Below are positions 54,545 through 62,306 of a stretch of 64,000 bases of DNA, piece after piece. Every line of letters starts with the position of its first letter. Position 1 is the stretch's first letter. A model generated the notes under the pieces. It was not told the origin of the DNA. It was given only the letters and a program-made list of their open reading frames with translations, and made no database searches. Origin of the DNA: Mycolicibacterium sp. CBMA 247 (GTDB taxonomy: Bacteria; Actinomycetota; Actinomycetes; Mycobacteriales; Mycobacteriaceae). Position numbers and translations under genes: made by a program. The DNA lies in the NCBI RefSeq assembly GCF_009729095.1, contig NZ_VTGX01000005.1:535077-599076 (forward strand), given 5' to 3'.

Positions 54545-55519
54545 GTGTTTGTGCCGAGAAGCTGTGACCGGGCCGCCGGTATCGCCGTCGGGTTCTTGGC
54601 CGACCTGCTGCTGGGTGATCCGCGCCGCGGGCATCCGGTGGCCGGGTTCGGCACTGGCGCAGCACGGTTGGAAAAGCTGACCTACGCCGACCATCGTGGC
54701 GCGGGAGTGCTGCACACCGGGCTGCTGCTGGGCGGGTTGGGTCTGTTGGGATTCGCGGTGGGAGGTCGCGCTTCGGCCGCAGGACGCGGCAATCAAGCGT
54801 GGGTGACCGCGGTGGCCACGTACATCGCGCTCGGTGGCACCTCACTCAACCGGGTCGGTGGTCAGATGGCGACGCTGCTGCAGACTGCCGACCTCGACGG
54901 TGCCCGCCAACTGTTGCCCTCGCTGTGCGGGCGGGATCCCGCGGCCCTGGACGCCTCGGGCCTGACCCGGGCCACGGTGGAATCGCTGGCCGAGAACACC
55001 TCCGACGCCCAGGTGGCGCCGCTGTTCTGGGCGGCGATCGGCGGAGTCCCCGGAGTACTGGTGTACCGGGGAGCCAACACGCTCGACGCCATGATCGGGA
55101 ACCGCTCGCCGCGATATGCCCGCTTCGGCTGGGCCGCAGCCAGATTCGACGATGTGCTGAACTACCTGCCGGCCCGGCTGACCGGAGTGCTGGCCGCGGT
55201 GTGCGCACCGGTGGTGGGTGGGTCACCGCGGGCGGCGCTCCGGGCGTGGCACCGGGACGCGGCCCGTCATCCCAGCCCCAACGCCGGGGTGGCCGAGGCG
55301 TCCTTCGCCGGGGCGCTCGGGGTGCGTCTGGGCGGCCCGACGCAGTACGCGCATCAGCTGGAGATCCGGCCCACCCTGGGCGACGGGCGCATCCCCGAGG
55401 TGGCCGATGTGGCCCGGGCGGTGCGACTCTCGCGCGCGGTGCAGGCCGGGGCCGCTCTGGTGGCGATAGCGCTCAGCGGCGCTTTCCGTAGCGGTCGGCG
55501 ATCTTCTCCTCGGCGGTGA
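54545..55519 (+). CDS. cobD: adenosylcobinamide-phosphate synthase
   Basis: This 324-residue membrane protein is CobD/CbiB, which attaches aminopropanol to adenosylcobyric acid in vitamin B12 synthesis. Family motifs are FLADLLLGDPRRGHPV (about residues 17-32), HTGLLLGGLGLLGFAVGGR, ESLAENTSDAQVAPLFW then YRGANTLDAMIG, and HPSPNAGVAEASFAGALGV. It has several transmembrane segments. The start is GTG 54545; GTG 54551 is possible. Its last 47 bases overlap the 3-prime end of the SURF1-like gene on the other strand. Confidence 0.93.
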   Translation: MFVPRSCDRAAGIAVGFLADLLLGDPRRGHPVAGFGTGAARLEKLTYADHRGAGVLHTGLLLGGLGLLGFAVGGRASAAGRGNQAWVTAVATYIALGGTSLNRVGGQMATLLQTADLDGARQLLPSLCGRDPAALDASGLTRATVESLAENTSDAQVAPLFWAAIGGVPGVLVYRGANTLDAMIGNRSPRYARFGWAAARFDDVLNYLPARLTGVLAAVCAPVVGGSPRAALRAWHRDAARHPSPNAGVAEASFAGALGVRLGGPTQYAHQLEIRPTLGDGRIPEVADVARAVRLSRAVQAGAALVAIALSGAFRSGRRSSPRR

Positions 55520-56303
55520 GCTCGCGGGCCGGTTCCTTCGACTTCGCCTGGGCGGCGGCCCGTTCGCGCCTGCGCTGCTGCAACTCGGCATAGACGAAGT
55601 AGCCCAATCCGAGCGGGGCGACGATCCCGAACGCGATCCACTGGATGCCGTAGGAAAGGAATGGCCCGGCGTCGAGATGCGGAAGCGAGATCACTCCGAG
55701 CCCGCCCGGTTGGTCGGCCACCAGTTGCAGATACGACCCGGTCAGCCCCACGCCGGTGATCGAGGCGATCTGGTCGGTGTTGATCGAATACACCTGCTGC
55801 GCGCCGTCGTCGCCGCGGAACGGCTGCTTGCCGACGACGAGCGCCTCTGCGTCACGCAGGCGCGCGGTGATCGTCACCCGGGTGGCCGGTGGGGCCGCGA
55901 ACTCGGGCACCTTGTTTCCCTCGGCGGGGCGGATATAGCCGCGATCGACCAGCACCACCGGCCCGCCGTCGACGGCGAACGGGGTGAGCACCTCGAAGGC
56001 CGGTTCGCCCTCGACCACCCGCAGTCGGACCAGCACCTCCGCCTTGGGCAGGTAGTGGCCGGTGGCGGTGACCCGTTGCCACTGGGAATCGGGTGCGGCC
56101 GAATCCTGGTGTGGCAGCACGGTGGTCACCGGAACCGGATCGGCCTGCAGCGAATGGGTGATCTGGTTGTTCTCCCGCGAGGTCTTGGTGTTCTTGCCCA
56201 GCTGCCAGGGCGCCAGCACGGTGAAGCACAGGTAGGCGAACGCGGCCACCACGACGAACAACGCCACCCATTGCGGCCGCAGCAGGAAGGTTAAACGCCG
56301 CAT
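55473..56303 (-). CDS. SURF1-family cytochrome oxidase assembly protein
   Basis: This 276-residue protein has the SURF1 layout: an N-terminal helix (WVALFVVVAAFAYLCFTVLA, about 11-30), a large extracytoplasmic beta domain with VLVDRGYIRPAEG and a second helix near the end (WIAFGIVAPLGLGYFVYAEL). A charged C-terminal tail follows. SURF1 proteins help insert haem a into cytochrome oxidase. The equivalent in M. tuberculosis is Rv2235. Its 3-prime end overlaps that of cobD. ptpA ends 4 bases upstream of its start on the same strand, so it is co-transcribed with ptpA and ptkA. Confidence 0.9.
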   Translation of the reverse strand: MRRLTFLLRPQWVALFVVVAAFAYLCFTVLAPWQLGKNTKTSRENNQITHSLQADPVPVTTVLPHQDSAAPDSQWQRVTATGHYLPKAEVLVRLRVVEGEPAFEVLTPFAVDGGPVVLVDRGYIRPAEGNKVPEFAAPPATRVTITARLRDAEALVVGKQPFRGDDGAQQVYSINTDQIASITGVGLTGSYLQLVADQPGGLGVISLPHLDAGPFLSYGIQWIAFGIVAPLGLGYFVYAELQQRRRERAAAQAKSKEPARELTAEEKIADRYGKRR

Positions 56304-56307
56304 CAGA

Positions 56308-56823
56308 CTACGATTCCTCCAGGATTTCCCGGCCGGTGAGCGCCGTGTCGACCCAAGCGTGCAGCCCGGGCAGGGACGCCTCGATCACGGTGAACACGTC
56401 CTCGAAATCAGACTTCGCGCCGTAGTAGGGATCCTCCACATCGGGGGCGTGCGCGCCCGAGCGCGGGTCGAAGGAGCGCAGCATCCGCAGCCGATCGCCC
56501 GCCACGCCCAGATCGGTCAGGATGCGCAGGTGATTGCGGCCCAGCGCGACGACCAGGTCGGCGCCCAGGTGGTCGTCGGAAACCTGGGCGGCGACGTGAT
56601 CGCTGGGATAGCCGCGCTCGCGCAGCACCAGGCAGGCACGTTCGTCGGCGCCGCCACCGGCGTGCCAGTTGCCGGTGCCGCCGCTGCTCACCCGGACCAC
56701 GCTGGCCAGTCCGCGTTCACTGATCTGGTGGGCGAACATCTTCTCGGCCATCGGGGACCGGCAGATGTTGCCCGAGCACACGAAGGTGACGTGCAGTACC
56801 GCGTCAGACAGCTGCTCAGACAC
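56308..56823 (-). CDS. ptpA: low-molecular-weight protein tyrosine phosphatase
   Basis: This 171-residue LMW-PTP has the P-loop VCSGNICRSPMAEK (Cys16, Arg22 in Cys-x5-Arg-Ser) and the general acid Asp in DVEDPYYGAKSDF (about residue 133). It hydrolyses phosphotyrosine; in pathogenic mycobacteria the homologue Rv2234 is exported and acts on host proteins. In a saprophyte its role is likely internal. It overlaps ptkA by eight bases, which encodes its kinase partner in M. tuberculosis. Confidence 0.93.
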   Translation of the reverse strand: MSEQLSDAVLHVTFVCSGNICRSPMAEKMFAHQISERGLASVVRVSSGGTGNWHAGGGADERACLVLRERGYPSDHVAAQVSDDHLGADLVVALGRNHLRILTDLGVAGDRLRMLRSFDPRSGAHAPDVEDPYYGAKSDFEDVFTVIEASLPGLHAWVDTALTGREILEES

Positions 56824-57493
56824 CGAGCACCTCGCGAAGCGCCTCGACGGAGTCGACGTGGGCGTGTGCGGTGACCGCGGCGGGGCCGGTGAAATCCGTC
56901 GCGCCGTAGCCCCAACCGACTACCACGGTGTCGATACCGTGCTCGGCCGCGCCCTCGACGTCGTGCATCCGGTCACCGACCATCAAGACCCGCTGCGGCA
57001 GCGGTTGCAGTTGTGCCAGCGCGTAGGCGACCACGTCAGCCTTGGCCGCCCGGGTTCCGTCGGGGCTGGCCCCGGCGATCACCTCGAAATAGTCGTCCAG
57101 GCCGAAATGCGCCAGGATGCGCCGGGCCGTGGGCTCGGCCTTCGACGTGGCCACGGCCAGTCGCACGCCGGCCGCCCGCAGATCGGCCAGCAGCACGTCG
57201 ACGCCGTCGAACAGGCTGTTCATTGCCCAGCCGCGGTCGGTGTAGTCGGCGCGGTAGGCCGCGATCGCGGCATCGGCATCGAAGCTCGATTCGCCCAGAC
57301 TCAACGACCGCAACGTCTCGTGCATGGGCGGGCCGACGATGCGTCCGGCGAGGTCGCCATCCGGGACGCCGGCACCCACGTGGGCCAGTGCATGGCGGAA
57401 ACTCGACACGATCCCGGCCGCCGAATCGGTCAGGGTGCCGTCGAGGTCGAACAGCACCAGCTGCGGTCGGGTGAGCTCCAGCGTGTCAGTCAC
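56816..57493 (-). CDS. ptkA: HAD-family protein, PtkA tyrosine kinase homologue
   Basis: This protein of about 225 residues has a HAD hydrolase fold: FDLDGTLTDSAAGI (nucleophile and acid Asp, about residues 14-27), LAVATSKAEP and VLMVGDRMHDVEGAAEHGID. The M. tuberculosis homologue Rv2232 was described as the tyrosine kinase PtkA acting on PtpA, although the fold is that of phosphoglycolate phosphatases. That protein has a disordered N-terminal extension. Here an open frame reaches 57631, so a longer start is possible, but GTG 57493 with GGGAG upstream gives a clean HAD N-terminus. It is divergent from cobC. Confidence 0.8.
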   Translation of the reverse strand: MTDTLELTRPQLVLFDLDGTLTDSAAGIVSSFRHALAHVGAGVPDGDLAGRIVGPPMHETLRSLSLGESSFDADAAIAAYRADYTDRGWAMNSLFDGVDVLLADLRAAGVRLAVATSKAEPTARRILAHFGLDDYFEVIAGASPDGTRAAKADVVAYALAQLQPLPQRVLMVGDRMHDVEGAAEHGIDTVVVGWGYGATDFTGPAAVTAHAHVDSVEALREVLGV

Positions 57494-57567
57494 GTGCCCA
57501 TTCTCCCGTATGCCGCCAGCTCTCGTCCCGATGCCCAGCTGAGCCCCCCGACCACTAGGGTCGTGCT

Positions 57568-58635
57568 GTGCCAAGTCCAACCCGTGCAGGGGCCCGTGCC
57601 GGCGCCCGCTATCACGGCGACCAGGCCGCATTGCCGGGCCTGCTGGACTTCGTGGTCAACGTCCGCCCCGGTGGTCCGCCACTCTGGCTGACCGACCGGC
57701 TGGCGGCCCGGCTGCCCGACCTGGGCAGCTACCCGAGCGAGGCCGACCAGCGCCGGGCCGTCGAGGCGGTCGCGGCGCGCCACGGCCGTGGTGCGGACGA
57801 GGTGGCCCTGCTCGCCGGCGGAGCGGAAGGATTCGCCCTGCTGGCCGGCTTGCGGCACGTTCATGCGCGATCCGCCTCCGCTACTCGCTGGCGGCTGGCC
57901 GCGCTGCTGGCGCCGTCGTTCACCGAACCCGAAGCGGTGCTGGCTGCAGCCGGTGTTCCGATCCACCACGTGGTGCTGCCTGCGCCGTTCACCCTGACGG
58001 GCGATGCGGTGCCGGACGAGGCGGACCTGGTGGTGGTCGGCAACCCGACCAATCCGACCGGGGTGCTGCACCGGCGTGAGGACATCCTGGCACTGCGCAG
58101 GCCGGGCCGACTGGTGGTGGTCGACGAGGCGTTCGCCGACGGTATCCCCGGCGAGGCCGAGTCACTGGCCGGCGACTCGCTGCCCGACGTGCTGGTGCTG
58201 CGCAGCCTCACCAAGACCTGGGCGCTGGCCGGGCTGCGGGTGGGATACGCCCTCGGTGCGCCAAACGTGCTGACCCGGCTCACCGCGCCGCGCCCGCACT
58301 GGCCGCTGGGCACGCTGCAACTGGAAGCCATCGCCGCGGCCAGCGGTCCCGAAGCGGTGGCCGAGGCCGAAACCGGCGCCCGCAGGCTCGCCGAACTAAG
58401 GGGCGCGATGACCGCCGGGCTCAGCGCGCTCGGGCTGGGCGTGGTTTCCGGTGTGGCGCCATTTGTGCTGTTCACCGTGCCCGACGCGGAGCTGATGCGA
58501 AAACATCTGGAAAGCAAAAGCATCGCGGTGCGCCGCTGCGATACTTTCGTGGGCCTGCCGGAAAACTACTTGCGTGCCGCGGTGCGGCCGGAATGGCCCG
58601 CACTCATCGACGCGATGACGGAGGTGCTGCAATGA
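57568..58635 (+). CDS. cobC: Rv2231c-like histidinol-phosphate/threonine-phosphate aminotransferase-fold enzyme
   Basis: This 355-residue PLP enzyme of the aminotransferase class I/II fold is annotated CobC (L-threonine-O-3-phosphate decarboxylase, source of aminopropanol for B12). Signatures are FVVNVRPGGPPLWL near the start, VGNPTNPTGVLHRRED, VVVDEAFADG and the PLP lysine in LRSLTKTWALAGLRVGYALG (about residue 213). Proximity to cobD supports a cobamide role. A TAGGGT box ends six bases before GTG 57568, so the mRNA is probably leaderless. Its stop overlaps the next start (ATGA). Confidence 0.87.
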   Translation: MPSPTRAGARAGARYHGDQAALPGLLDFVVNVRPGGPPLWLTDRLAARLPDLGSYPSEADQRRAVEAVAARHGRGADEVALLAGGAEGFALLAGLRHVHARSASATRWRLAALLAPSFTEPEAVLAAAGVPIHHVVLPAPFTLTGDAVPDEADLVVVGNPTNPTGVLHRREDILALRRPGRLVVVDEAFADGIPGEAESLAGDSLPDVLVLRSLTKTWALAGLRVGYALGAPNVLTRLTAPRPHWPLGTLQLEAIAAASGPEAVAEAETGARRLAELRGAMTAGLSALGLGVVSGVAPFVLFTVPDAELMRKHLESKSIAVRRCDTFVGLPENYLRAAVRPEWPALIDAMTEVLQ

Positions 58636-59780
58636 GCGCGCGACCGGCCGGGGCCCGATCGGCGGGCGTCAGATTGGCCGACGTGATCGCCGCATTGGAC
58701 GCGGCCTATCCGCCGCACCTGGCCCACGACTGGGACTCGGTGGGGCTGGTGTGCGGCGATCCCGACGAACCGGTCGAATCGGTGACGATCGCCGTCGACG
58801 CGACCGAGGCCGTGATCGATGAGGTGCCCGAGCGGGGTCTGCTGCTGGCCCACCACCCGCTGTTGCTGCGCGGGGTGGACACCGTCGCAGCCAGCACGGC
58901 CAAGGGCGCCCTGATTCACCGGATGATCCGCACCGGGCGGGCATTGTTCACCGCGCACACCAACGCAGATGCGGCCTCACCTGGGGTATCCGATGCGCTG
59001 GCCGAAGCACTCGGCCTGACCGTTGACGCGGTGCTGTCACCGGCGGCGCCGGGACCAGATCTCGACAAGTGGGTGGTCTTCGTACCCGCCGCGGACGCCG
59101 CGATGGTGCGAGAGGCGTTGTTCGACGCCGGGGCCGGACACATCGGCGACTATTCGCACTGCAGTTGGAGCGTGGCCGGAACCGGACAGTTCCTGCCGCG
59201 CGACGGCGCCGCACCGGCCATCGGTGAGGTGGGCACCGTCGAGCAGGTGGCCGAGGACCGGGTGGAGGTGATCGCGCCGTCGCGGCTGCGCGCGACGATC
59301 CTGTCCGCCCTGCGGGCTGCGCATCCCTACGAGGAACCTGCCTTCGACATCGTCGCGCTGGCCCCGATTCCCGGTGATGTCGGAATCGGCCGGATCGGCG
59401 AACTGGACCGCCCGGTTCCGTTGTCGGCCTTCGCCGCCCGAGTCCGTGCCGCACTGCCTGCCACCTCATGGGGGGTGCGGACCTCGGGTGACCCCGACGC
59501 CATGGTGTCGCGGGTCGCGGTGTGCGGGGGAGCGGGCGATTCACTGCTGGGCGCGGTGGCCCGCGCCGGCGTACAGGCTTACGTCACATCGGATTTGCGA
59601 CACCACCCCGCCGACGAGCACCGCCGCGCCTCACCGGTCGCGCTGGTCGACGTGGCGCACTGGGCCAGTGAATTCCCGTGGTGCGCACAGGCCGCCGAGG
59701 TACTGCGCGGGCGGTTCGGTGATGCGCTGGGTGTGCGGGTGTCATCGGTGCGCACTGATCCGTGGAACGTCGAGTGCTGA
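58632..59780 (+). CDS. NIF3-like dinuclear metal-centre protein
   Basis: This 382-residue NIF3-family protein has the YqfO-type three-part layout. The N-terminal NIF3 part has HLAHDWDSVGLVCGDP and the metal motif LLLAHHPLLLRG. A middle PII-like domain of about 100 residues begins near LDKWVVFVPA and ends near HPYEEPAFDIV. The C-terminal NIF3 part has VAVCGGAGDSLLGAV and DLRHHPADEH. The family forms hexameric rings with two metals per subunit; GTP cyclohydrolase-like or phosphatase activity has been proposed. The start is ATG 58632, coupled to cobC. Confidence 0.9.
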   Translation: MSARPAGARSAGVRLADVIAALDAAYPPHLAHDWDSVGLVCGDPDEPVESVTIAVDATEAVIDEVPERGLLLAHHPLLLRGVDTVAASTAKGALIHRMIRTGRALFTAHTNADAASPGVSDALAEALGLTVDAVLSPAAPGPDLDKWVVFVPAADAAMVREALFDAGAGHIGDYSHCSWSVAGTGQFLPRDGAAPAIGEVGTVEQVAEDRVEVIAPSRLRATILSALRAAHPYEEPAFDIVALAPIPGDVGIGRIGELDRPVPLSAFAARVRAALPATSWGVRTSGDPDAMVSRVAVCGGAGDSLLGAVARAGVQAYVTSDLRHHPADEHRRASPVALVDVAHWASEFPWCAQAAEVLRGRFGDALGVRVSSVRTDPWNVEC

Positions 59781-59834
59781 AAGCAATGAGCGTATGAACG
59801 CAGAAATAACCCGTAGCTACATGAAAGTCAGGGC

Positions 59835-60563
59835 ATGAAAGCCGAAGTAAGACAGCAACGTTCGCTTCTCGCGCTGACCGAGGTCGATGCCGAACTCGGG
59901 CGCATCGAACATCGCGCCAAGCATCTGGCCGAACAGCAGCAGGTGGACGAGGCACAGGCCGAGCACGCCACGGCCAACGACGGGATGGCCGTCCTGGGCA
60001 TCGCCCTGGAGGACCTGGACGCCCAGGTGACCAAGCTCGAAAGCGAAATCGATTCGGTCCGTCAGCGTGAGGACCGCGACCGCGGGCTGATCGACGGTGG
60101 CACGGTGGGAGCCAAGCAGGTCGCCGAGATCCAGCACGAGCTGGAGACCTTGCAGCGCAGGCAATCCAGCCTGGAGGACTCCCTGCTGGAGGTCATGGAG
60201 CGCCGCGAGGAACTGTCGGGCCGGCAGGCCGAGGCGCTGCAGCGCATCGACGACCTGCAGACCGCCCTGTCGACCGCGCAGCAGGCGCGCGATGCCGTAC
60301 TGGTGGAGATCGACCAGGCCCGTCATCAGGCGGTGACCCGCCGCGACGGGCTGGTCAGCGTCATTGATCCCGAACTCGTCAACATGTATGAACGCCAGCG
60401 GGCCCGCGGCGGCGCGGGGGCCGGATTGCTGCAGGGGCGGCGCTGCGGTGCCTGCCGGATCGAGATCGACCGCGGCGAGATCGCCCGGATCACCGCGGCC
60501 GCCGACGACGACGTGCTGCGCTGCCCCGAATGCGGCGCAATACTGTTGCGGATCAAGCAGTGA
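59835..60563 (+). CDS. coiled-coil C4-type zinc-ribbon protein (Rv2229c-like)
   Basis: This 242-residue protein is mostly a long coiled coil (about residues 5-170, rich in Glu, Gln, Arg and Leu), followed by a zinc ribbon with two CxxC pairs, RRCGACRIE (about 199-207) and LRCPECGAILLR at the C-terminus. The family is conserved across bacteria and is thought to bind nucleic acid or act in tRNA or ribosome-related functions; in actinobacteria its role is not established. The stop overlaps the GTG of the RNase H gene by four bases, so the two are translated together. Confidence 0.9.
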   Translation: MKAEVRQQRSLLALTEVDAELGRIEHRAKHLAEQQQVDEAQAEHATANDGMAVLGIALEDLDAQVTKLESEIDSVRQREDRDRGLIDGGTVGAKQVAEIQHELETLQRRQSSLEDSLLEVMERREELSGRQAEALQRIDDLQTALSTAQQARDAVLVEIDQARHQAVTRRDGLVSVIDPELVNMYERQRARGGAGAGLLQGRRCGACRIEIDRGEIARITAAADDDVLRCPECGAILLRIKQ

Positions 60564-61675
60564 AGGTACTTGTCGAGGCCGACGGCGGATCCCGGGGCAA
60601 TCCCGGACCGGCGGGCTACGGCGCCGTGGTGTTCGACTCCGAGCACGCCGTGGTGCTGGCCGAACGCAAGGAGGCGATCGGCCGGGCCACCAACAACGTC
60701 GCCGAATACCGAGGGCTGATCGCCGGTTTGGAGGCCGCCACCGAGCTGGGTGCCGCTGAGGTGGCGGTGTCGATGGATTCCAAGCTCCTGGTCGAACAGA
60801 TGTCGGGGCGTTGGCGCGTCAAGCATCCCGACCTGATTCCTCTGCAGCGCCAGGCCGCCGGGCTGGCCGCGGGCCTCGAGCGGGTCAGCTATACGTGGAT
60901 TCCGCGGGCCCGCAACAGCCATGCCGATCGGTTGGCGAACGAAGCCATGGATGCAGCTGCCGGCATCGTCAGTGAGAAACCTGCCGAGACACCTGCGGCC
61001 GAACCGGCCAAGAAGACGGAAGAGCCGGAGAAGCCGTCGCCCCCGGGGTGGACCGGTGCGACCGGCGAGCCCACCCGGTTGTTGTTATTGCGCCACGGCC
61101 AGACCGAATTGTCGATCGCCCGGCGCTATTCGGGCCGTGGCAATCCGGCGCTGACCGAGGAAGGGCGCCGGCAGGCCGACGCCGCGGCGCGCTACCTGGT
61201 TGCCCGCGGCGGCATCGCGGCGGTGGTCACCTCGCCGCTGGAGCGGGCCTACGAGACCGCGACGGCGGTGGCCAAGGCGCTCGGGGTCGACGTCCGCGTC
61301 GACGAGGACCTGATCGAAACCGACTTCGGTGCGTGGGAAGGGCTGACGTTCGCCGAAGCCGCGCAACGGGATCCGGAACTGCACCGGCGCTGGCTGCGTG
61401 ACACCAGCGTCGAGCCGCCCGGCGGGGAGAGCTTCGATGCGGTGGCGCACCGGGTGCGGCGGGCCCGCAACCGGATCATCGCCGAGTACGGTGCGGCAAC
61501 GGTCCTGGTGGTCTCGCACGTGACACCGATCAAGACCATCCTGCGGCTGGCACTCGATGCCGGCGAGGGGATCCTGTACCGGCTGCATCTGGATCTGGCA
61601 TCGCTGTCGATCGCCGAGTTCTACGCCGACGGAGGGTCTTCGGTGCGGTTGGTGAACCAAACCGCCTACCTGTAG
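60560..61675 (+). CDS. bifunctional RNase H / acid phosphatase (Rv2228c-like)
   Basis: This 371-residue fusion has an N-terminal RNase HI domain (about 1-135) with catalytic Asp in VEADGGSRGNPGPAGYG, Glu in NNVAEYRGLIAGLEAA, Asp in VSMDSKLLVEQMSG and Asp in RNSHADRLANEAMD. After a Pro/Glu/Lys linker comes a histidine phosphatase domain (about 175-371) with LLLRHGQTELS and VVSHVTP. The RNase H part removes RNA-DNA hybrids; the phosphatase part resembles alpha-ribazole phosphatase, fitting the nearby cobC and cobD. The start is GTG 60560, overlapping the zinc-ribbon gene. Its stop adjoins a convergent regulator gene with 1 base between. Confidence 0.92.
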   Translation: MKVLVEADGGSRGNPGPAGYGAVVFDSEHAVVLAERKEAIGRATNNVAEYRGLIAGLEAATELGAAEVAVSMDSKLLVEQMSGRWRVKHPDLIPLQRQAAGLAAGLERVSYTWIPRARNSHADRLANEAMDAAAGIVSEKPAETPAAEPAKKTEEPEKPSPPGWTGATGEPTRLLLLRHGQTELSIARRYSGRGNPALTEEGRRQADAAARYLVARGGIAAVVTSPLERAYETATAVAKALGVDVRVDEDLIETDFGAWEGLTFAEAAQRDPELHRRWLRDTSVEPPGGESFDAVAHRVRRARNRIIAEYGAATVLVVSHVTPIKTILRLALDAGEGILYRLHLDLASLSIAEFYADGGSSVRLVNQTAYL

Positions 61676-61676
61676 G

Positions 61677-62258
61677 TCAGTCGTGCAGGTGTAGTTGCTC
61701 GCCGTGCGGGCCGAAGATGGTGATCGCCTCGACCGGGCCGTCGACGACCCCGAACCAGTGCGGTGTCCAGGTCGAGAACTCCACGGCCTCACCGGGATTG
61801 ACGACGAAATCCTGCTCGCCCAGGATCAGCCGCAGTTGTCCGGACAGCACGTACATCCAGTCGCGTCCCTCGTGTACGGGGAACTCGGCGGGAGGTTTGC
61901 GACGCTTCGGGCTGATCCGGATCTTGTAGGCGTGCAAGCCGGCCGCCGGGCCCTGCCGGGTCAGCGGCCAGTAGGTGATGTCGTGGTGGGTGTGGGAGCT
62001 GCCGGTCACCCGGGGGTCCTCGGCCTGCGGCGTTCGCAGCAACTCGTCGGTGGTCACCGACAGTGCGGTCGCCAGCCGGGGCAAGTGGTCCAGGGCCAGT
62101 CGGCGCTTGCCCGACTCCAGTCGGCTCAGGGTCGAAATGTCGATCTGTGCGCGGCGCGCGACGTCTTCCAGGGTGAGTCCGCGTTCCGCCCGCAACTCGC
62201 GCAGACGGCGCCGGACCAGGGCGTCGATATCGGCGGGCTCGGCAGGATTTGCCTCCAT
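61677..62258 (-). CDS. XRE-family regulator with C-terminal cupin domain
   Basis: This 193-residue protein has an N-terminal helix-turn-helix (about 15-70: RLRELRAERGLTLEDVARRA, then IDISTLSRLESGKRRLALDH) and a C-terminal cupin (about 125-185: FPVHEGRDWMYVLSGQLRLI then LGEQDFVVNPGEAVEF). This fold is common in regulators of redox or metabolite catabolic genes, where the cupin senses a small ligand. It is divergent from the reductase-methyltransferase fusion with 48 bases between starts, and an 8-base inverted repeat overlaps its own start codon, suggesting autoregulation. Confidence 0.9.
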   Translation of the reverse strand: MEANPAEPADIDALVRRRLRELRAERGLTLEDVARRAQIDISTLSRLESGKRRLALDHLPRLATALSVTTDELLRTPQAEDPRVTGSSHTHHDITYWPLTRQGPAAGLHAYKIRISPKRRKPPAEFPVHEGRDWMYVLSGQLRLILGEQDFVVNPGEAVEFSTWTPHWFGVVDGPVEAITIFGPHGEQLHLHD

Positions 62259-62266
62259 GGCAAATC
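62246..62266. promoter_or_regulatory. inverted repeat over the XRE-cupin start codon
   Basis: GATTTGCC (62246-62253) and GGCAAATC (62259-62266) are exact complements separated by TCCAT, which includes the start codon of the regulator at 62258. The site lies in the 48-base divergent gap region and is about 40 bases before the fusion gene. It is the natural candidate for the XRE-cupin operator. Confidence 0.55.
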
Positions 62267-62306
62267 AGCTTGGCACTTTGTCATGTGATTCGGCAAGCTC
62301 GAAGTC

